A stretch of DNA of 64,000 nucleotides from Mastigamoeba balamuthi (Eukaryota; Evosea; Mastigamoebida; Mastigamoebidae): positions 1,043,437-1,107,436 of the forward strand of contig CACRSC010001917.1 of NCBI GenBank assembly GCA_902651635.1, written 5' to 3'. A program made the translations under genes and the position numbers. Below are positions 1-9,371 of the stretch, one piece after another. Within the stretch, counting starts at the first letter, position 1. The number at the start of each line of letters is the position of its first letter. The notes below the pieces were generated by a model, which was not told the DNA's origin, ran no database searches, and worked only from the letters and a program-made list of their open reading frames with translations.

Positions 1-92
1 CCAATGTCCTTGGCCTTGTGTGCCTCGATGTACAGAAAGACAGCCGAGATGAGGGCCACCATGGCGATGTCTGCCGCACTGAAGGGCCCCAT
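1..92 (-). CDS. Viral small membrane protein, partial at window edge
   Basis: The first 30 or so residues begin MGPFSAADIA and run into a hydrophobic segment. They match the start of the gene at 29200-29643 (MGPFSAADIAVIA), which shows an N-terminal membrane anchor followed by a soluble tail. The remainder lies left of the window. It is the first of three genes here that repeat the order found at 29.2-30.3 kb. Function unknown; probably a virion or host-membrane protein. Confidence 0.6.
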   Translation of the reverse strand, partial: MGPFSAADIAMVALISAVFLYIEAHKAKDI

Positions 93-106
93 TCTTTCTC
101 TCTCAC

Positions 107-340
107 CTAGAAGTCGAACAGAAAATAGTCATACACAATAACACCAGCGATGCCCCCTATGACAGCCATGTAAGTGCCGGGCCTGAAGAACCGAGCCACC
201 ATGCCCCCAAATATGCCCCCCGCACTCCCGATCACCAGGACGTGTGCATTGAGGGGCTTGCCCTCTGGGTTCTTGTCTTGGTGCATCCATGTGTAAGTCG
301 CCATTCCGGCAACAGCTGAGGCAATAAGATCACTGGACAT
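107..340 (-). CDS. Viral two-pass membrane protein (paralogue of 29655-29894)
   Basis: This 77-residue protein has two hydrophobic glycine-rich segments around a GSAGGIFGG core and ends in YFLFDF. The gene at 29655-29894 has the same length, the same core (GSAGGVFGG) and the same YFLFDF end, so the two are clear paralogues. It lies between paralogues of the same neighbours as its partner. Function unknown; the small size and two membrane segments fit a virion membrane protein. It looks whole. Confidence 0.65.
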   Translation of the reverse strand: MSSDLIASAVAGMATYTWMHQDKNPEGKPLNAHVLVIGSAGGIFGGMVARFFRPGTYMAVIGGIAGVIVYDYFLFDF

Positions 341-366
341 TTTGTCTCACTGAGAGAGGGCAGAAT

Positions 367-741
367 TTATTTGGATTTGTATTTCACCATAATCCTATTG
401 AGCTCGCCCCGTGCTCCCTCCATGATGGCCCTTCTCATGTCCTCATAGAACTGCCTGAGTTGGATTTGCATAGTCTCCACAAGCTCGCCATTAAGTTCCT
501 GGATCTTGAACTGAACAGATGATGCGAACTTGGGCATTGTCATGAAGGTGTCTGCACAGTGGGCCTGGGCCTTCAGGGTGAAAAAGATGTCCTTGAAGCT
601 CATGAGCCACATCCACAGCTCAAGTTCGGCATCTTCAGGTGCGCTCTTGCAGGCCTCATCGTGCATCTCCTTGACATGGTCCCACAGGTATGTGAGCTCC
701 TCCACCATGCTTATGTAGTTCCACTTCCTCATCAATATCAT
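367..741 (-). CDS. Viral helical protein, unknown function
   Basis: This 124-residue, mostly alpha-helical protein has a basic C-terminus and no membrane segment. It sits in the position matching the gene at about 29926-30287 in the second block, and the pattern of leucine and tryptophan residues near its start is loosely similar. I do not recognise the family. It looks whole. Confidence 0.5.
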   Translation of the reverse strand: MILMRKWNYISMVEELTYLWDHVKEMHDEACKSAPEDAELELWMWLMSFKDIFFTLKAQAHCADTFMTMPKFASSVQFKIQELNGELVETMQIQLRQFYEDMRRAIMEGARGELNRIMVKYKSK

Positions 742-856
742 ATCTGATTAAACTAATCTGATATAAGTGAATTCAATTAAACAGATTTGAATCGAATTAA
801 TCGTTATATTGATCTGTTTAATCGTGTTTTTGGGGTTTTAGGGGGAGAGGGGTGCT
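742..856. other. AT-rich intergenic stretch beside boundary cassette
   Basis: No gene is seen. The stretch is rich in aattaa and gaattc-like words and gives way to a short G-rich lead-in. A similar AT-rich lead-in precedes the related cassette near 39.2 kb. It could be upstream DNA of the gene at 367-741 or a decayed element end. Confidence 0.4.
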
Positions 857-991
857 GTGCTACCCCGCGACAGGTTAACATGAGTTCGCCCCCCCCCCTC
901 CCCCCCCTTCCCCCCCCCCCAAGGAAGAAACAACGCTATTTAGTTCTATTAATTGGCACCTAATCTATCTTAGCGGGTGGTGGGGTAGCAA
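857..991. repeat. Boundary cassette R1, short inverted ends and a poly-C run
   Basis: The cassette opens with GCTACCCCGC and closes with GGGGTAGCAATG, so the ends are imperfect inverted repeats. The middle holds long C runs at about 889-920. A related cassette (R2, about 39231-39352) opens and closes with nearly the same words in the same orientation. It resembles a miniature inverted-repeat element, or a decayed end of the virus genome. No coding sequence is seen. Confidence 0.45.
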
Positions 992-1111
992 TGAAACACC
1001 TGCCGGACTGGAATCACAGCAACATCTCATGGGCAGAGTTCAACGAGCGGCTCAGAGAGCAGGGGTTCACTGGGTGCACATTTTCTGAGCAGAACAGACG
1101 TAAACACCCAC

Positions 1112-1216
1112 ATGATGGACGACTCCTCCTATCCAGACACCGTGCAAATCATGCTACTCATACTGCTGATGGTGCTGAGCACCATACAAACCCTGCTGTT
1201 GTCCATTCGAATGTGA
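1112..1216 (+). CDS. Viral single-pass micro-membrane protein
   Basis: This 34-residue peptide starts with two methionines, is acidic for about ten residues, then has one hydrophobic helix of about twenty residues and a short basic tail. A T-run motif (attttctgag) lies about 30 bp upstream, as for other genes of the block. It is too short for family assignment; membrane topology is the only supported property. Confidence 0.4.
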   Translation: MMDDSSYPDTVQIMLLILLMVLSTIQTLLLSIRM

Positions 1217-1378
1217 TGTATGTGCAGAAGAGAGCATGTGTTCAGTCTCAAGCCCAAGGATGCCTCAGCGTCCCCAGGAAGCACCCAGAGCCCCAGTGTA
1301 CAGGGCTCTGGGTGCGTGCCAAGAGGAATGCTCTGGTCAGCATCCTCCGCTCGGAGGGAAGCTGGGCATAGAGCAGTC
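1217..1378. other. Gene-poor gap before helicase end
   Basis: Several short overlapping reading frames exist, but none has a recognisable motif, a T-run promoter motif or a paralogue. I treat the stretch as the 3' flank of the helicase gene. Confidence 0.35.
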
Positions 1379-3085
1379 TCAGTCATTGGCAGCGATGGGT
1401 GCCACGTCGGCGTCTACTCGAGGAGGACCCAGCCCATGGATTTCTGCGTCGCCTTTGACTGGAGCAGGCAGGACCTCGTCGTCGCACCGCCCAACCCCGT
1501 CTGGAACCGTGTTGTAGAAGGTGGCGCCTGTGCAGAAGTGCCCAAACATCTCCTTGCATGCCGGGAGCTTGGGGATGATGATGTACGTGCCGCACATTCT
1601 GTCCATCATTCTGGGCCTCTGGCTCTCGAATTGCAACACTAGATGCAATCTCTTGAAGAACACTGAATTTGCACTGATCTTGTTCTTCTTTCCGCACTCG
1701 AGCACCCACGCGTGGTAGACGCCCCACAGGTCGTTCTTGTCGACCTCGAGCCTGTTGGTGTCCCAGAATGTGGTGTTGATTCCCTCTGTGTTAACGTGCA
1801 TGAGGGCATTGGGCAAGCGCTGCAGCAGGCCCACAAGGCAGTGGTAGCTGATCTTGCCCATAGAGAGGCACTGGTGCCACCAGGTATGGACGGGGTGCAT
1901 GGATGCAAGCTTCTGGTCCACGAGTGAGTCAGTGATCACAATGCGGCATGAGTTGAAGTCTGCGATGTTCATGTTGTGGAGGTAGTCAGCAAAGCACTTG
2001 ATGCCATTCTCCATCACCGGCTGCCCGTCTGTGATACCGAGCCAGCGTGACAGGCCCTCGAAGTACTGCGGCTGCTTGTTGACTGTGCTGTTGCACAGGC
2101 AGTGCACATACTGCCGGCTCTGCAAGCTGAGGTCCAGGATCTTCTCTGAGGTGCCGTTGGAGAAGATCAGGATGTTCACCAGGTTGTTGATCATGTATGT
2201 ATTCACGAACTTGTGCTCCACACGCAGGTTCTTGTCAGTGACAATTGACTTCAGCTTGTCCACCTTGATCAGATCCAGCAAGCATGCCTCATTGTAGACC
2301 ACATAGATCTTGCCCTCGAGGACTGTGTTGAACTTTCCCGCGATGTCCTCAGGGCTGATTGTGTTGAGCGAGTGATATTTGCCGATGATGGCCATCATGG
2401 CATCTGACAGCAGCAGGTCCTTGCCTATGCCCTTCTCGGACATGAGGATGGGGACAGAGCACGACCTGTCGAAGGAGCACTGCAGCCTCTGTGCAAGCCA
2501 CTCAACCAGCCACCAGTATACGTCCTCGTTCTTGTTCGCAAAGTAGTTGAAGATGTGCTCGAGGCATGTCTCGATCGAGAACTCCTTGCCCCTGTACTTG
2601 CTGTGATGCCCTCTGTACTTGCACGTCTCGTCCTTCGAGATGCGATACCCTTGCCAGATGTTGAATGCACCGGGCCTGCACTTCTTCGGGTCTGCGAACA
2701 CCATCTCCGTGAAGAAGAGCCTCTGCGGTGAGGCATTCCACAGGTCGAACGCGTTGAGCTTGATGGCATGCTTCTTCCCTGGCAGGTATGCCACGTGACT
2801 GCCACCGGCCTTGAGGAACGACATCACGTCCATGGCACCCTTGTGCAGGTAGCGGTTGTACCCCTCGTCAGGGTTCAGGATGTGCACGATGTACATTGTC
2901 CGCATCTTGAACATGATGACGCACAGGAACTTGTTCAGGTAGTTGACGATGGCCTCCTCCACGCCCTTCAGCAGCTGCTTCTTGGACATGTTGGGGTTCT
3001 GCATGAGCCTGAACACCGTGTCCGAGAGAATGTGCTTCAGCATGACCGGGTCGTATGTCTCATTACACGGGCCCAGAAACTGCAC
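1379..3085 (-). CDS. Viral D5-like SF3 helicase (C-terminal part of primase-helicase)
   Basis: The protein segment of about 568 residues carries the superfamily 3 helicase signature: a P-loop region (SEKGIGKDLL, about residue 218), a Walker B-like strand ending in NEA about 45 residues later, and a motif C-like segment ending FSNG. A conserved region upstream matches the D5N linker that joins primase and helicase in poxvirus D5 and related proteins. Such enzymes unwind DNA at the fork and prime synthesis in virus replication. The primase part lies on the other side of the Ty3 element at 9372-10069, same strand. The gene is therefore interrupted and belongs to the fossil. Confidence 0.8.
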   Translation of the reverse strand: MQFLGPCNETYDPVMLKHILSDTVFRLMQNPNMSKKQLLKGVEEAIVNYLNKFLCVIMFKMRTMYIVHILNPDEGYNRYLHKGAMDVMSFLKAGGSHVAYLPGKKHAIKLNAFDLWNASPQRLFFTEMVFADPKKCRPGAFNIWQGYRISKDETCKYRGHHSKYRGKEFSIETCLEHIFNYFANKNEDVYWWLVEWLAQRLQCSFDRSCSVPILMSEKGIGKDLLLSDAMMAIIGKYHSLNTISPEDIAGKFNTVLEGKIYVVYNEACLLDLIKVDKLKSIVTDKNLRVEHKFVNTYMINNLVNILIFSNGTSEKILDLSLQSRQYVHCLCNSTVNKQPQYFEGLSRWLGITDGQPVMENGIKCFADYLHNMNIADFNSCRIVITDSLVDQKLASMHPVHTWWHQCLSMGKISYHCLVGLLQRLPNALMHVNTEGINTTFWDTNRLEVDKNDLWGVYHAWVLECGKKNKISANSVFFKRLHLVLQFESQRPRMMDRMCGTYIIIPKLPACKEMFGHFCTGATFYNTVPDGVGRCDDEVLPAPVKGDAEIHGLGPPRVDADVAPIAAND

Positions 3086-3091
3086 TCGTGC

Positions 3092-3358
3092 TTACTCCAT
3101 CAACCACAGCTCCGGCGGCCGTTCCTCTGTGTTGTCCTCAATGGCATCCTGACCATAGGCAGGTCCCACCTCCAGTGCAGGCGGGTAGAGGATCGTGACG
3201 GTGTGCCAGATCAGTGTGAGTATTCTCTGCTCGTCTGGGTTTCCAAACACCGTGAGCATCTCAGACCTGCCGAGCCAGTTGCTGCTCCTGCTGTACATGG
3301 CATCGAAGCACATGGGCTGTCTCTCATCGTTGTCATTCATAAACATGTGCAGAGTGCC
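3092..3358 (-). CDS. Middle part of viral primase-helicase gene
   Basis: This segment lies on the same strand between the helicase part and the left LTR. It has no motif of its own but continues the gene up to the retrotransposon target site. It is the region between primase core and helicase. Part of a broken fossil gene. Confidence 0.5.
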   Translation of the reverse strand, partial: GTLHMFMNDNDERQPMCFDAMYSRSSNWLGRSEMLTVFGNPDEQRILTLIWHTVTILYPPALEVGPAYGQDAIEDNTEERPPELWLME

Positions 3359-3362
3359 CCAG
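3359..3362. repeat. Target-site duplication CCAG, left copy
   Basis: The four bases CCAG directly precede the left LTR and recur directly after the right LTR at 9368-9371. A four-base duplication agrees with Ty3-type integration and defines the insertion as one event into the viral gene. Confidence 0.75.
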
Positions 3363-3539
3363 TGATGCCAAGGGGGGGACTGCACCCCCTAGGCAAAGGA
3401 ATAGCATTTCCCCTCCCACTCTCTCATCACCACACGAATACAAATCAATACATCATCACTCCTTCTTCTTCCCTTAGTCCTCGAGTCTCTCAACCCCCCA
3501 GGGGCTTCCTGCCCCCACCCCACGCATTACTGGGCATCA
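3363..3539 (+). repeat. Left LTR of Ty3 element
   Basis: 177 bp beginning TGATGCCAAGG and ending TTACTGGGCATCA, nearly identical to 9191-9367. The short length is within the range of compact Ty3 elements. The LTR ends themselves form a short inverted repeat (TGATGCC / GGCATCA). Confidence 0.9.
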
Positions 3540-3558
3540 GTGCACGCACACCTAGGCG

Positions 3559-6500
3559 ATGGAGGTGGGCGATGCAGAGAGACAGCTCCAGAAGGAGGAG
3601 CGGGACCGTCGTGCTGCCGAGAGAGCTCGCCGTAAGTCCGAGCTGCAGAAGGCTCAGCACGACATCGAGGAGGAGTTGGCCAGTCTGAGGGAGGAGCCGG
3701 TGGATTCCGACTACAAGACCTCCCGTACAGACTCGGACGATGACGACGATGAGGCAGCAGCCAAGGGGGCACCTACAGGCCCCGAGGGGACGACGTCCGT
3801 TTTTCCCGTTGGAAACAGTGAATTTTCGGGTCCCGACGATGGAAATTCTCACGCACTGACGAACCCCAACGACGGAATTATGGCGTCACCGACGCCAGGC
3901 ATAGCTGAAAAACGCAAAGACGGTGCTTTTCCGAGCACCACAGCACCGGCACCGGTTATTCCCACGAGCACGAACTCGGAGCCCAACAAGAGACGTCGGC
4001 TGGTCATCGCAGATGACGATGACTCTGAGAGCAAGGACAGCAGCAGCAGCAGCTCAGGGGACGAGGACGACCATTGGGACGCATCCCACGGGGACGAGGA
4101 CAGCAGCTCCCACAACAGTTGCTGCCAGGGCTGTTGCAAGGGCATGACGAGGGACCAGGACCTCGGACACGACCCTGTCATCTACCAGGCAGAGGCCTAT
4201 GCGCAGGCGATGATGCGGGCACAGGCAGTCCGGTCCATCGACGACATTCTACGGGGCATTGCAATTCCATTCACAGTTTTCAATCGGGAGGCCCTCTTCG
4301 AGTACATGCAGGTCGTGGGCAAGAAGCTGGCTATGGCTGCCAAGATGAACGTTGCTATTAAGGCTTTCTCGATGCGGGTGCTGTTCTCAGAGGAAATTGT
4401 CGATGCTACCAAGGCCACGGGGGCTATTGATCGGAAACTGGTCACTGACGACATCAAGGATCATTTTCGTACAGCCTGTCTCAACGTTTTCGTGATGCTG
4501 CGGACCGAGGGAGACTCCATCTTCGACAACATTGACGACTTCAGGTTTGTTACACACCAGAAGCTCGTAGAGGTCGACATCTCCAAGGCCAACGGCAAGA
4601 CCATCGTCCCGGTCATCCACAAGCACATCAAGAAGGTTGCATTGCGGTGCACGGCAGTGGGCTGGGGCGATTACACTGAGGGTTCTCTCAAGAACGACAC
4701 GAGAAGTGCTCGTAAGGCACTGCGGGAAACTCTGGGGTATGGGTACATCGCCACTCGGGTTCGCACGGTATTCGACCGGTCCTATGGCCTGCAGTGGGAG
4801 GACTCCACGTTCGAGGAGCTGAGCACCCATATTCTCCAGGTCGCACGGCACATCGCAGAGAATGCGTGGCGGGGATTCCTTCCCGATGACCTGCCTCGCT
4901 CTTCATCTGTACGGCAGTCTGCGCCGGGTTTGCGCACTTCGATATCCACATCAGGGGTAGGCAAGGCCCTGAACATCGTCCGCCAGTCACCAGCACCAAA
5001 GGGCCCTCGGGAGGGGGACACGGGCCCTAAGTCCACTCGCCAGCGGGAGCCCTTGTGCTACAACTGCGGGACGTATGGTCACATTGCGGGCAGTTGTCCT
5101 TCTCCACCCACAGCAGCGACGCTCAAGGCACGGGAACGCCGAGAGGAGAGGTCTCCCTCATGGCTCGCTGTTAGCTCTGCACCGAGCCAGGAGCCCACGT
5201 CCCTGAAGTGCTACAGGTGTGGCGGTACGGGGCACATGGCCAAGAACTGCCCGTTCCCTGGCACCAAGCAGCAGGCGTACGAGACACGGATCGCCACGGA
5301 GAAGGACACAACGGGTTCTGCTACGGGAGGTCAGGCTTCCAAGCCATGGAACGGGAAACCGAAACAGGGTTTTAAGGCTGGAGTTCCAGTCCCAGAGAGC
5401 CGTCTGACTGCAGCACAGGTATCTCCTGCCGGAAAGGCCAGTACATCGGAGGAGGCTCGCATTTCCCTGTGCCAGACAGCTACGAGCATGGACATGGACC
5501 TCGATGGACGCATTGACTTCACTTCACCTCAGTCAAAGATCGGCTCTGTTCTGCTGGGTTCGAAGGGGGAGTCGACTCCCATGGGCAGCATACATCCAGA
5601 GACGGACTCTGCCGAGAACACCCTTCCCATGCGGTCTTTGGCCGAGGTAAAACGTGACCGTATCCTTTTCTCGCGCACAATCACCAAGGGGGAGGGCGAG
5701 GGCAAGGAGGTACTGTTTCATGTCGACACAGGCTCGGACTTCAACTTTGCAGAGACCAGACTCATCGACCTACTCCAGGTTCCCCGTCAGAAGTTGCCGA
5801 TCGAGTTTGAGGATCGCATTCGGGTCACCGGGGTTAACGGGGTGTTGGTAAAGCGCACGGGCACTGGGGTTCAGATCCACACTGTCTTCGATCCAACTGA
5901 GGGTCCCATTTCGATTCCCGTCATCGAGGTTGCAAACGGTACTATTGGCTCGGACGAAGTCCTGCTGGGTCTGCATGACTGCCGCCGCTATGACTACATG
6001 GCCCTCGACGATGGTCGGATGAACGTGGTCCGGGTAGATCGACGTTATGTTTACAAGGAGCCAGGGGACATCGTTTTTCCCGAGCCTGATGTCAAGGGGC
6101 TTGCAGAAATCACAGTGGCTGACGACCCCGAGGCTGTTAACTCGATCAACCCACTCAACCCTGTTATGCCCACGCACATCGACCCGGTTCGTCCTTCACC
6201 TACTCCAGCTGCAACGCCTCTACTCCCACACGAACGAGTGATTCTAGGGGACAAAATCACATGCGACCCCCAGAAAGTTATCGAGGCGAAGGACATTCTC
6301 GCACGGTACGATACGAACGTCCTGAACGGCCTTGATGGGACTGGGATGACTGGGGTCAGTGTCTGCACGATCGAGCAACTCCCCGATACGAAGCCCTTCA
6401 TCATCCAGCGCAATGTCAGCGACTCACGGAAACTGGCTCACCTTGCGGAGTACAAGGCCAAGATGGTCGACACTGGCATCTGGGAGGTCATCGCACGTCA

Positions 6501-9135
6501 GGATGTCCATTTCGCATCCCCCACAGTGTTCGTACCTAAACCAGATGGGACTTGGCGGGTCTGCGGGGATTACCGGTTGATTAACCGCATCACTCGGGAC
6601 GACTTCTACGTCAACGCACTCATCAACGACGAACTGCACAAGCTGGCCTACGATTACTTGTTTTCTGTGGACCTCGAGATGGCCTACCACCAAATTCCCC
6701 TCGATGCTGCCATGGCGAATTTGCTGGTGCTGGCCCTTCCTGATGGTTCCTTCGTACGTCCGCGGTTCATGCCTTTTGGCATCAAACAGGCAAGTGCAAC
6801 GTTTCAGAGGGCCATCGACTCGGTTTTGGCACCCCTGGCCCACACCTCCAGCTTCGTGGACAACGTAAACGCAGGTAGTCCGACATGGGACGAGAGTAAG
6901 GCGCAGGTGACGGCCCTTTTCGATACTTTCGTCAAGTACAACGTTAAGGTGAAGCCCGAGAAGTGTTCCTGGGGCCCTACGGTGCTGCGCCAGCTGGGAC
7001 GTCTGGTCTCGAAGGAGGGCATCGCTATTGACCCTACGAGGCTGGATCCTCTGCGTTTTGCAGGACGGCCGTATGACAAGGACATGCTGCGGTCTTTCCT
7101 CGGTCTCATGCAGTGGCTCAGTGAGTTCATCCCGAATTTCGCATCCAAGGCAGCATGCATGTACGAGCTGCTACGGCACAACGTCAAGTTCGAGTGGACT
7201 GAGGCTCACCAACAGGCCTTCGATACCCTGGTTCACGATGTCTGTGCAGCACCCATTCTCGTTCACCCCATTCCAGGCTCTGTCATCATCATCGACCCCG
7301 ATGCCTGTGAATATGCCACGGGAGCCACGATTTTCCAACAGGCCCCTGGGGAGTCTAGCTGGGGAATTCTGGCATTCGTCTCGGAAGTGCTGCGGCCTGC
7401 GGATCGGCGTAACCTCTCGATGCCTGAAAAGGAGGCCCGTGGTCTCGTCAAGGGACACCTGCGGGCACGAGAACTCGGTTTGGTTTATGCTCGGCATGTC
7501 ATTTACCGTCCCGACCACAGCAACCTGCGTTGGATGGCTGACTCAAGCAACCGTCGTATTCAGAACTGGGCAGTCATCCTGAACGAGATGCCCTACAGCA
7601 TCCACTACCAGCCCGGGAAAACTAACTTCGGAGGTGATTTCTTCTCGCGGGCCCAGTGGCGCCAGGTTATTGACGACCCCGTCGCCATTCGCCAATACCT
7701 TGATGTTCATGTTCGAGACTCACGCATGATGGCTGTTCTGGGGCACGACCTTTCCGACCAGCAACGGGACAACCTTCACGAAATGCTTCTCACCCTCCCA
7801 CACGAGATGGTTGAGGGCGTTTTCTGCCTGTCGGTTAAGCCCGATGATGCACTCCGTCTCACGATCATGGTCCTTGGGCATGACGACATGCTTGCTGGAC
7901 ATGGAGGAGTTGACCGCACGTACCACGCCATCAAGCAGGTGGTCACGTGGCCCGGCATGTACGACGACATCTGCCACTTCGTGCACACGTGCCCAACGTG
8001 CCAGAAGGTCAGGCCTGCGACCTCACATGCGGATTCGATGGAAACGGTACCAGGTAACGCACCCTACGAGTCCATTGTCGTGGACTACCTCGGCCCCCTT
8101 CAGGAGGTGAGGGGATTCAAGTACGTCTTGATCATCACGGACCGTTTCTCCCACGAAATACACCTCGAGGCTGTTCGTTCTACTGATGCACAGGAGGCTG
8201 TTGAGGTGCTCTGGAACCGGTGGGTGTGCACGAGGGGCTCAGCCTACAGTCTCATGACATCTGATGGTGGATCTCCCTTCCAGTCGAGTCGCATTCAGGC
8301 TCTCAATGATCAGGTCAACGCAGAGCACCACATTTCGGCGGCATATCACCCCGAGGGACACGGGGCTGTGGAGGTCGCAGTGCGTACTACTGTGCAGGTT
8401 CTGCGGGCCCTTCTTTTGGACCATTCCCTAGACTGGCCCGATGTTCTACCAGCTGCTATGTTCGCCCTGAACAACAGCTACGTGCACTCCATTGGGGCCA
8501 CGCCCTTCGAGGTCATTCACGGTTTTGCCAGTCGGACTCCCCTCTACCTGGCAATTCACAAGGACGACGACACCGGGAGCCCTGACATGGACCCCCAGTT
8601 GCTCCACGACCAGCTCCTACTCCGTCAACATGACACGTTCGCACGTATTGCCTCTCTCCAGCGGGCCGCATTCGAGAAAGCCCACAGGCAGTACCTCGCC
8701 AAGAAAAGGGGCAGGTCGCACTTCGATGTTGGCGACTACGTTCTTCTCGACAAAGACCGCGACCACAAGCTCGACATCAACGTTAGGGGTCCGTTCCAGG
8801 TCATCGAGAAGCTCGACCACCACTGCTACACTGTCGAGAACCTCCTGCGGGGTACACAGACCCGTGCTCACATTAACACGATGCACTTGTTTCGCATGGG
8901 GGCCCTCACCAAGGCGCAACTCCAGGCGGAGGCATCGCGCACGCACGACAAGATGGCCCTGGACACGGTTCTACATCACCGTCACGTCGCTGGCAGGCTT
9001 AAGCTTCGTGTACGTTGGCTGGGCTGCCCAGACTTCGGGGACAACGACCCACGTTCATGGATTTCCTACGATAACAACAAGAACGTCGACCAGGTCGTCA
9101 TCTACATGCAGGCACACCCCCACCTGTGGACCTAG
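3559..9135 (+). CDS. Gag-Pol polyprotein of Ty3 element
   Basis: One 1858-residue polyprotein. An acidic, serine-rich N-terminus precedes the capsid region (about 230-420). Two CCHC zinc knuckles lie near residues 500 and 550, and the aspartic protease DTGS motif near 722. Reverse transcriptase spans about 960-1130 (VDLEMAYHQIPLD near 1035), RNase H lies near 1242, and the integrase HHCC zinc site spans about 1448-1482. The integrase core has acidic residues near 1508, 1568 and 1599, and the last 60 residues resemble a chromodomain, which in this family steers integration to marked chromatin. Gag and Pol share one frame, as in several Ty3 lineages. It looks whole. Confidence 0.92.
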   Translation: MEVGDAERQLQKEERDRRAAERARRKSELQKAQHDIEEELASLREEPVDSDYKTSRTDSDDDDDEAAAKGAPTGPEGTTSVFPVGNSEFSGPDDGNSHALTNPNDGIMASPTPGIAEKRKDGAFPSTTAPAPVIPTSTNSEPNKRRRLVIADDDDSESKDSSSSSSGDEDDHWDASHGDEDSSSHNSCCQGCCKGMTRDQDLGHDPVIYQAEAYAQAMMRAQAVRSIDDILRGIAIPFTVFNREALFEYMQVVGKKLAMAAKMNVAIKAFSMRVLFSEEIVDATKATGAIDRKLVTDDIKDHFRTACLNVFVMLRTEGDSIFDNIDDFRFVTHQKLVEVDISKANGKTIVPVIHKHIKKVALRCTAVGWGDYTEGSLKNDTRSARKALRETLGYGYIATRVRTVFDRSYGLQWEDSTFEELSTHILQVARHIAENAWRGFLPDDLPRSSSVRQSAPGLRTSISTSGVGKALNIVRQSPAPKGPREGDTGPKSTRQREPLCYNCGTYGHIAGSCPSPPTAATLKARERREERSPSWLAVSSAPSQEPTSLKCYRCGGTGHMAKNCPFPGTKQQAYETRIATEKDTTGSATGGQASKPWNGKPKQGFKAGVPVPESRLTAAQVSPAGKASTSEEARISLCQTATSMDMDLDGRIDFTSPQSKIGSVLLGSKGESTPMGSIHPETDSAENTLPMRSLAEVKRDRILFSRTITKGEGEGKEVLFHVDTGSDFNFAETRLIDLLQVPRQKLPIEFEDRIRVTGVNGVLVKRTGTGVQIHTVFDPTEGPISIPVIEVANGTIGSDEVLLGLHDCRRYDYMALDDGRMNVVRVDRRYVYKEPGDIVFPEPDVKGLAEITVADDPEAVNSINPLNPVMPTHIDPVRPSPTPAATPLLPHERVILGDKITCDPQKVIEAKDILARYDTNVLNGLDGTGMTGVSVCTIEQLPDTKPFIIQRNVSDSRKLAHLAEYKAKMVDTGIWEVIARQDVHFASPTVFVPKPDGTWRVCGDYRLINRITRDDFYVNALINDELHKLAYDYLFSVDLEMAYHQIPLDAAMANLLVLALPDGSFVRPRFMPFGIKQASATFQRAIDSVLAPLAHTSSFVDNVNAGSPTWDESKAQVTALFDTFVKYNVKVKPEKCSWGPTVLRQLGRLVSKEGIAIDPTRLDPLRFAGRPYDKDMLRSFLGLMQWLSEFIPNFASKAACMYELLRHNVKFEWTEAHQQAFDTLVHDVCAAPILVHPIPGSVIIIDPDACEYATGATIFQQAPGESSWGILAFVSEVLRPADRRNLSMPEKEARGLVKGHLRARELGLVYARHVIYRPDHSNLRWMADSSNRRIQNWAVILNEMPYSIHYQPGKTNFGGDFFSRAQWRQVIDDPVAIRQYLDVHVRDSRMMAVLGHDLSDQQRDNLHEMLLTLPHEMVEGVFCLSVKPDDALRLTIMVLGHDDMLAGHGGVDRTYHAIKQVVTWPGMYDDICHFVHTCPTCQKVRPATSHADSMETVPGNAPYESIVVDYLGPLQEVRGFKYVLIITDRFSHEIHLEAVRSTDAQEAVEVLWNRWVCTRGSAYSLMTSDGGSPFQSSRIQALNDQVNAEHHISAAYHPEGHGAVEVAVRTTVQVLRALLLDHSLDWPDVLPAAMFALNNSYVHSIGATPFEVIHGFASRTPLYLAIHKDDDTGSPDMDPQLLHDQLLLRQHDTFARIASLQRAAFEKAHRQYLAKKRGRSHFDVGDYVLLDKDRDHKLDINVRGPFQVIEKLDHHCYTVENLLRGTQTRAHINTMHLFRMGALTKAQLQAEASRTHDKMALDTVLHHRHVAGRLKLRVRWLGCPDFGDNDPRSWISYDNNKNVDQVVIYMQAHPHLWT

Positions 9136-9190
9136 ACTTTTGATTGACTTCTTCAAGGTCTCCCCATGCTCGACCTTTGAAGTAGAGCGG

Positions 9191-9367
9191 TGATGCCAAG
9201 GGGGGGACTGCACCCCCTAGGCAAAGGAATAGCATTTCCCCTCCCACCCTCTCGTCACCACACGAATACAAATCAATACATCATCACTCCTTCTTCTTCC
9301 CTTAGTCCTCGAGTCTCTCAACCCCCCAGGGGCTTCCTGCCCTCACCCCACGCATTACTGGGCATCA
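9191..9367 (+). repeat. Right LTR of Ty3 element
   Basis: 177 bp, nearly identical to the left LTR and in the same orientation, followed directly by CCAG. The stretch 9136-9190 between the end of Gag-Pol and this LTR has no obvious gene and would hold the polypurine tract, which is not distinct. Confidence 0.9.
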
Positions 9368-9371
9368 CCAG
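9368..9371. repeat. Target-site duplication CCAG, right copy
   Basis: It matches the four bases just before the left LTR and marks the right border of the retrotransposon insertion. Confidence 0.75.

Larger units (their letters stand above)
3363..9367 (+). mobile_element. Ty3-type (Metaviridae) LTR retrotransposon, probable chromovirus
   Basis: Two 177-bp LTRs of TG..CA form flank a single long Gag-Pol reading frame with the order Gag, protease, reverse transcriptase, RNase H, integrase, chromodomain-like tail. This order is that of Ty3 elements. The insertion is flanked by CCAG duplications and interrupts the viral primase-helicase gene. The two LTRs differ at only a few of 177 positions, so the insertion is young relative to the virus fossil. 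The element looks whole. Confidence 0.92.
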
